NCBI GenBank assembly: GCA_965659715.1
Contig: CBFHXE010000062.1
Coordinates: forward strand, 1-15,378
Source of the DNA: CABZJG01 sp965659715
Lineage (GTDB): Bacteria; Pseudomonadota; Alphaproteobacteria; Rhodobacterales; Rhodobacteraceae
Direction: 5' to 3'
DNA: 15,378 bases
A program made the position numbers and the translations under genes. Shown in pieces: positions 13,245 through 15,378 of this stretch. Each line of letters opens with the position of its first letter. Positions within the stretch are counted from its first letter, which is position 1. The notes below the pieces were generated by a model. It worked only from the letters and a program-made list of their open reading frames with translations. It had not been told where the DNA came from and ran no database searches.

Positions 13245-15378
13245 TGACGGCAAAAAAACCTTGGGATTGCGTGGCGCTCCCCGCTCGGGGAACGTAAAGC
13301 AGAGCTTTAGCCATGGCCGAACCAAAAGTGTTGTGGTGGAAACCAAACGCAAACGCGTCGTGGTGCCGAAAGCCGGGGCGGCAAAACCGGTGGGCCCACA
13401 ATCTACTGGGGCGCCATCTAAAAAACGGCCGGCGGGTATTTCAGACGCTGAAATGGATCGCCGTCTCAAAGCGGTACAAGCGGCTAAAGCGCGTGAATCC
13501 GAAGAATCGGCCAACCGTGCAGCACAAGATAAAGCGCGCGAAGAAGAGCGCGCTCGCCGTCGGTCTGAGCAAGAGGAAAAAGAACGCGAGCAACGCGAAG
13601 CTGAAGAACGGGCGCGGCAAAAATCCGAACAGGAAGAAAAAGAACGCAAGGACGCTGAAGAAAAAGCCAAACAGGCTGCTGCTGCGGTCAAAGCGGCCGA
13701 AACAGCACCGCCGCCCAAGAAAGAGGGCGAGATTACGCGCCCAACGGCAAAGCAGCCACAAGCCGCGCCATCGCGCAAAAAAGAACGTGATAACGATCAA
13801 AATCGCCGTGGCAACAAAGGTCGGGATGATGGACGACGCTCAGGGAAGCTGACGCTTACACAAGCACTCTCTGGGGATGGCGGACGCCAAAAATCCATGG
13901 CGGCGATGAAGCGTAAACAAGAGCGCGCGCGGCAAAAGGCTATGGGGGCAGTCCAAGAGCGTGAAAAAGTGGTGCGTGAAGTCCAACTGCCCGAAGCCAT
14001 TTTGGTTTCTGAACTTGCCAACCGGATGGCTGAGCGGGTCGCAGAAGTTGTGAAATCACTGATGAACATGGGCATGATGGTTACCCAAAACCAAACCATT
14101 GATGCAGATACAGCCGAATTGATCGTCGAAGAGTTTGGCCACAAAGTTGTTCGGGTCTCGGACTCGGACGTCGAAGATGTGATCAACGAAATCGAAGACG
14201 ATGACAAAAACCTGACAGCGCGGCCGCCTGTGATTACCATTATGGGCCATGTTGATCATGGTAAAACTTCGCTCCTCGATGCGATCCGTAATACCAAGGT
14301 GGTTACCGGTGAAGCGGGCGGCATCACCCAGCACATTGGTGCCTATCAGGTGACAACCGAAGGTGACGCAGTTCTGTCATTTTTGGACACCCCGGGCCAC
14401 GCGGCCTTTACATCAATGCGTTCGCGCGGTGCTCAAGTGACCGATATTGTTGTGTTAGTGGTTGCAGCCGATGATGCGGTTATGCCGCAAACTGTCGAAG
14501 CGATTAACCACGCAAAAGCTGCTGAAGTGCCGGTGATTGTTGCGATCAACAAAATCGACAAGCCCGAAGCCAATCCGGACAAAGTGCGTACCGATTTGTT
14601 GCAACATGAAATTATCGTTGAAAAGCTTTCTGGTGAGGTGCAAGACGTAGAAGTTTCGGCCATCAATGGTCAGGGTTTGGATGAACTGCTTGAAGCCATT
14701 GCCCTTCAGGCAGAAATTCTTGAGCTTAAAGCCAACCCGGATCGCGCCGCACAAGGTGCCGTGATCGAAGCCCAACTGGATGTGGGCCGTGGTCCAGTTG
14801 CCACGGTTCTGGTTCAAAAAGGAACGTTGAACCAGGGTGATATTTTCGTTGTTGGTGAGCAATGGGGTAAAGTCCGGGCATTGATCAACGATAAAGGCGA
14901 GCGGATTAAAACCGCTGGTCCGTCGGTTCCGGTCGAAGTGCTTGGCTTGAATGGCACACCCGAAGCCGGGGATGTGCTTAACGTGGTGGATGCCGAAGCA
15001 CAGGCCCGCGAAATTGCGGATTACCGCGCAGATCTGGCCAAAGAAAAACGCGCCGCCGCTGGCGCAGCGACCACTTTGGAACAGTTGATGGCCAAGGCAA
15101 AAGAAGACGAGAATGTCTCGGAACTGCCCATATTGGTCAAAGCCGATGTGCAAGGTTCGGCCGAAGCCATCGTTCAAGCGATGGAAAAAATCGGCAATTC
15201 AGAAGTGCGCGTACGGGTACTGCACTCTGGTGTGGGGGCGATCACTGAAACAGATATCGGTCTGGCCGAAGCCTCAGGCGCGCCTGTGATGGGGTTTAAC
15301 GTACGAGCCAATGCCTCGGCTCGTAATACGGCCAACCAGAAAAGTGTCGAGATTCGCTATTATTCGGTGATTTATGAT
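13234..15378 (+). CDS. infB: Translation initiation factor IF-2 (3' end cut off by window)
   Basis: This initiation GTPase positions fMet-tRNA on the 30S subunit. The window holds 715 codons from the ATG at 13234 without a stop, so the end of the protein is missing. Residues 1 to about 240 are a charged, Lys/Arg/Glu-rich, probably coiled-coil extension. The IF2_N domain begins near LPEAILVSELANRM (from L252). The GTPase domain has G1 GHVDHGKTS (338-346), a GGITQHIGAYQV switch I, DTPGH (385-389), NKID (439-442) and SAINGQG. Domain II includes RGPVATVLVQKGTLNQGD, and domain III starts near ELPILVKADVQGSAEAI. The start is chosen because the N-terminus (SDSDGKKTLGLRG) matches alphaproteobacterial IF-2. 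Its ribosome binding site is a distant AAGGA at 13217-13221, and it overlaps the upstream stop by 11 nt. Confidence 0.96.
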   Translation, partial: MSDSDGKKTLGLRGAPRSGNVKQSFSHGRTKSVVVETKRKRVVVPKAGAAKPVGPQSTGAPSKKRPAGISDAEMDRRLKAVQAAKARESEESANRAAQDKAREEERARRRSEQEEKEREQREAEERARQKSEQEEKERKDAEEKAKQAAAAVKAAETAPPPKKEGEITRPTAKQPQAAPSRKKERDNDQNRRGNKGRDDGRRSGKLTLTQALSGDGGRQKSMAAMKRKQERARQKAMGAVQEREKVVREVQLPEAILVSELANRMAERVAEVVKSLMNMGMMVTQNQTIDADTAELIVEEFGHKVVRVSDSDVEDVINEIEDDDKNLTARPPVITIMGHVDHGKTSLLDAIRNTKVVTGEAGGITQHIGAYQVTTEGDAVLSFLDTPGHAAFTSMRSRGAQVTDIVVLVVAADDAVMPQTVEAINHAKAAEVPVIVAINKIDKPEANPDKVRTDLLQHEIIVEKLSGEVQDVEVSAINGQGLDELLEAIALQAEILELKANPDRAAQGAVIEAQLDVGRGPVATVLVQKGTLNQGDIFVVGEQWGKVRALINDKGERIKTAGPSVPVEVLGLNGTPEAGDVLNVVDAEAQAREIADYRADLAKEKRAAAGAATTLEQLMAKAKEDENVSELPILVKADVQGSAEAIVQAMEKIGNSEVRVRVLHSGVGAITETDIGLAEASGAPVMGFNVRANASARNTANQKSVEIRYYSVIYD
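13543..13647 (+). repeat. Degenerate 20-residue repeat in the IF-2 N-terminal coiled region
   Basis: A 15-residue unit EERARRRSEQEEKER (13543-13587) recurs as EERARQKSEQEEKER (13603-13647), a 60-nt period with two residue changes. Many codons differ synonymously, so the copies are old or kept by protein-level selection. It fits a repetitive charged helix. Confidence 0.7.

Noticed and set aside
13230..13800. Antisense frames opposite the 5' part of infB
   Set aside because: They read Ser/Phe/Arg-rich repetitive sequence, the mirror of the Lys/Glu-rich IF-2 extension.
14455..15177. Long antisense open frame opposite infB (240 codons)
   Set aside because: It lies wholly inside the clearly coding IF-2 GTPase region; its composition follows from the infB codon pattern and there is no recognisable domain.

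Overview
The window looks like a chromosomal segment from a marine Rhodobacterales (Roseobacter-group) alphaproteobacterium. The evidence is the xdhB/xdhC arrangement, the rimP-nusA-ylxR-infB order with a YlxR/L7Ae fusion, a small acidic protein of a type I associate with this group, and protein sequences resembling that clade. GC content looks moderate by eye (about half), which is low for the group. The species cannot be named from this sequence. I see no tRNA, rRNA, insertion sequence, phage gene or CRISPR array.

Region 1 (1-6748, + strand) is the end of a purine-catabolism operon. It holds the 3' half of xdhB (xanthine dehydrogenase Mo subunit), xdhC (cofactor-insertion chaperone), and a complete ABC importer of the BMP/nucleoside type: double ATPase, two permeases and a periplasmic binding protein. 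The first five genes overlap at each junction by 11, 4, 4 and 1 nt, and the binding-protein gene follows after 27 nt. A rho-independent terminator closes the unit. The likely logic is uptake of a purine base or nucleoside followed by oxidation to urate.

Region 2 (6749-8801, + strand) is a two-gene unit: an aldo/keto reductase and a DauA-like FAD-dependent D-amino-acid dehydrogenase, coupled through an ATGA overlap.

Region 3 (8826-10126) is a set of small single genes. It holds an 85-residue acidic protein of unknown function (+), an NrtS-family two-helix membrane protein (-), and a DUF3833 lipoprotein (+).

Region 4 (10262-15378, + strand, runs off the end) is the core rimP-nusA-ylxR-infB operon for ribosome maturation, transcription elongation and translation initiation. 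It begins with a promoter-like sequence and an approximately 78-nt leader holding competing hairpins and a strong intrinsic terminator only 12 nt before the rimP start codon. This looks like a transcription attenuator and is the most interesting regulatory feature here. I found no clearly novel multi-gene system. The longest stretch without a gene is 10127-10374, and it contains this leader.
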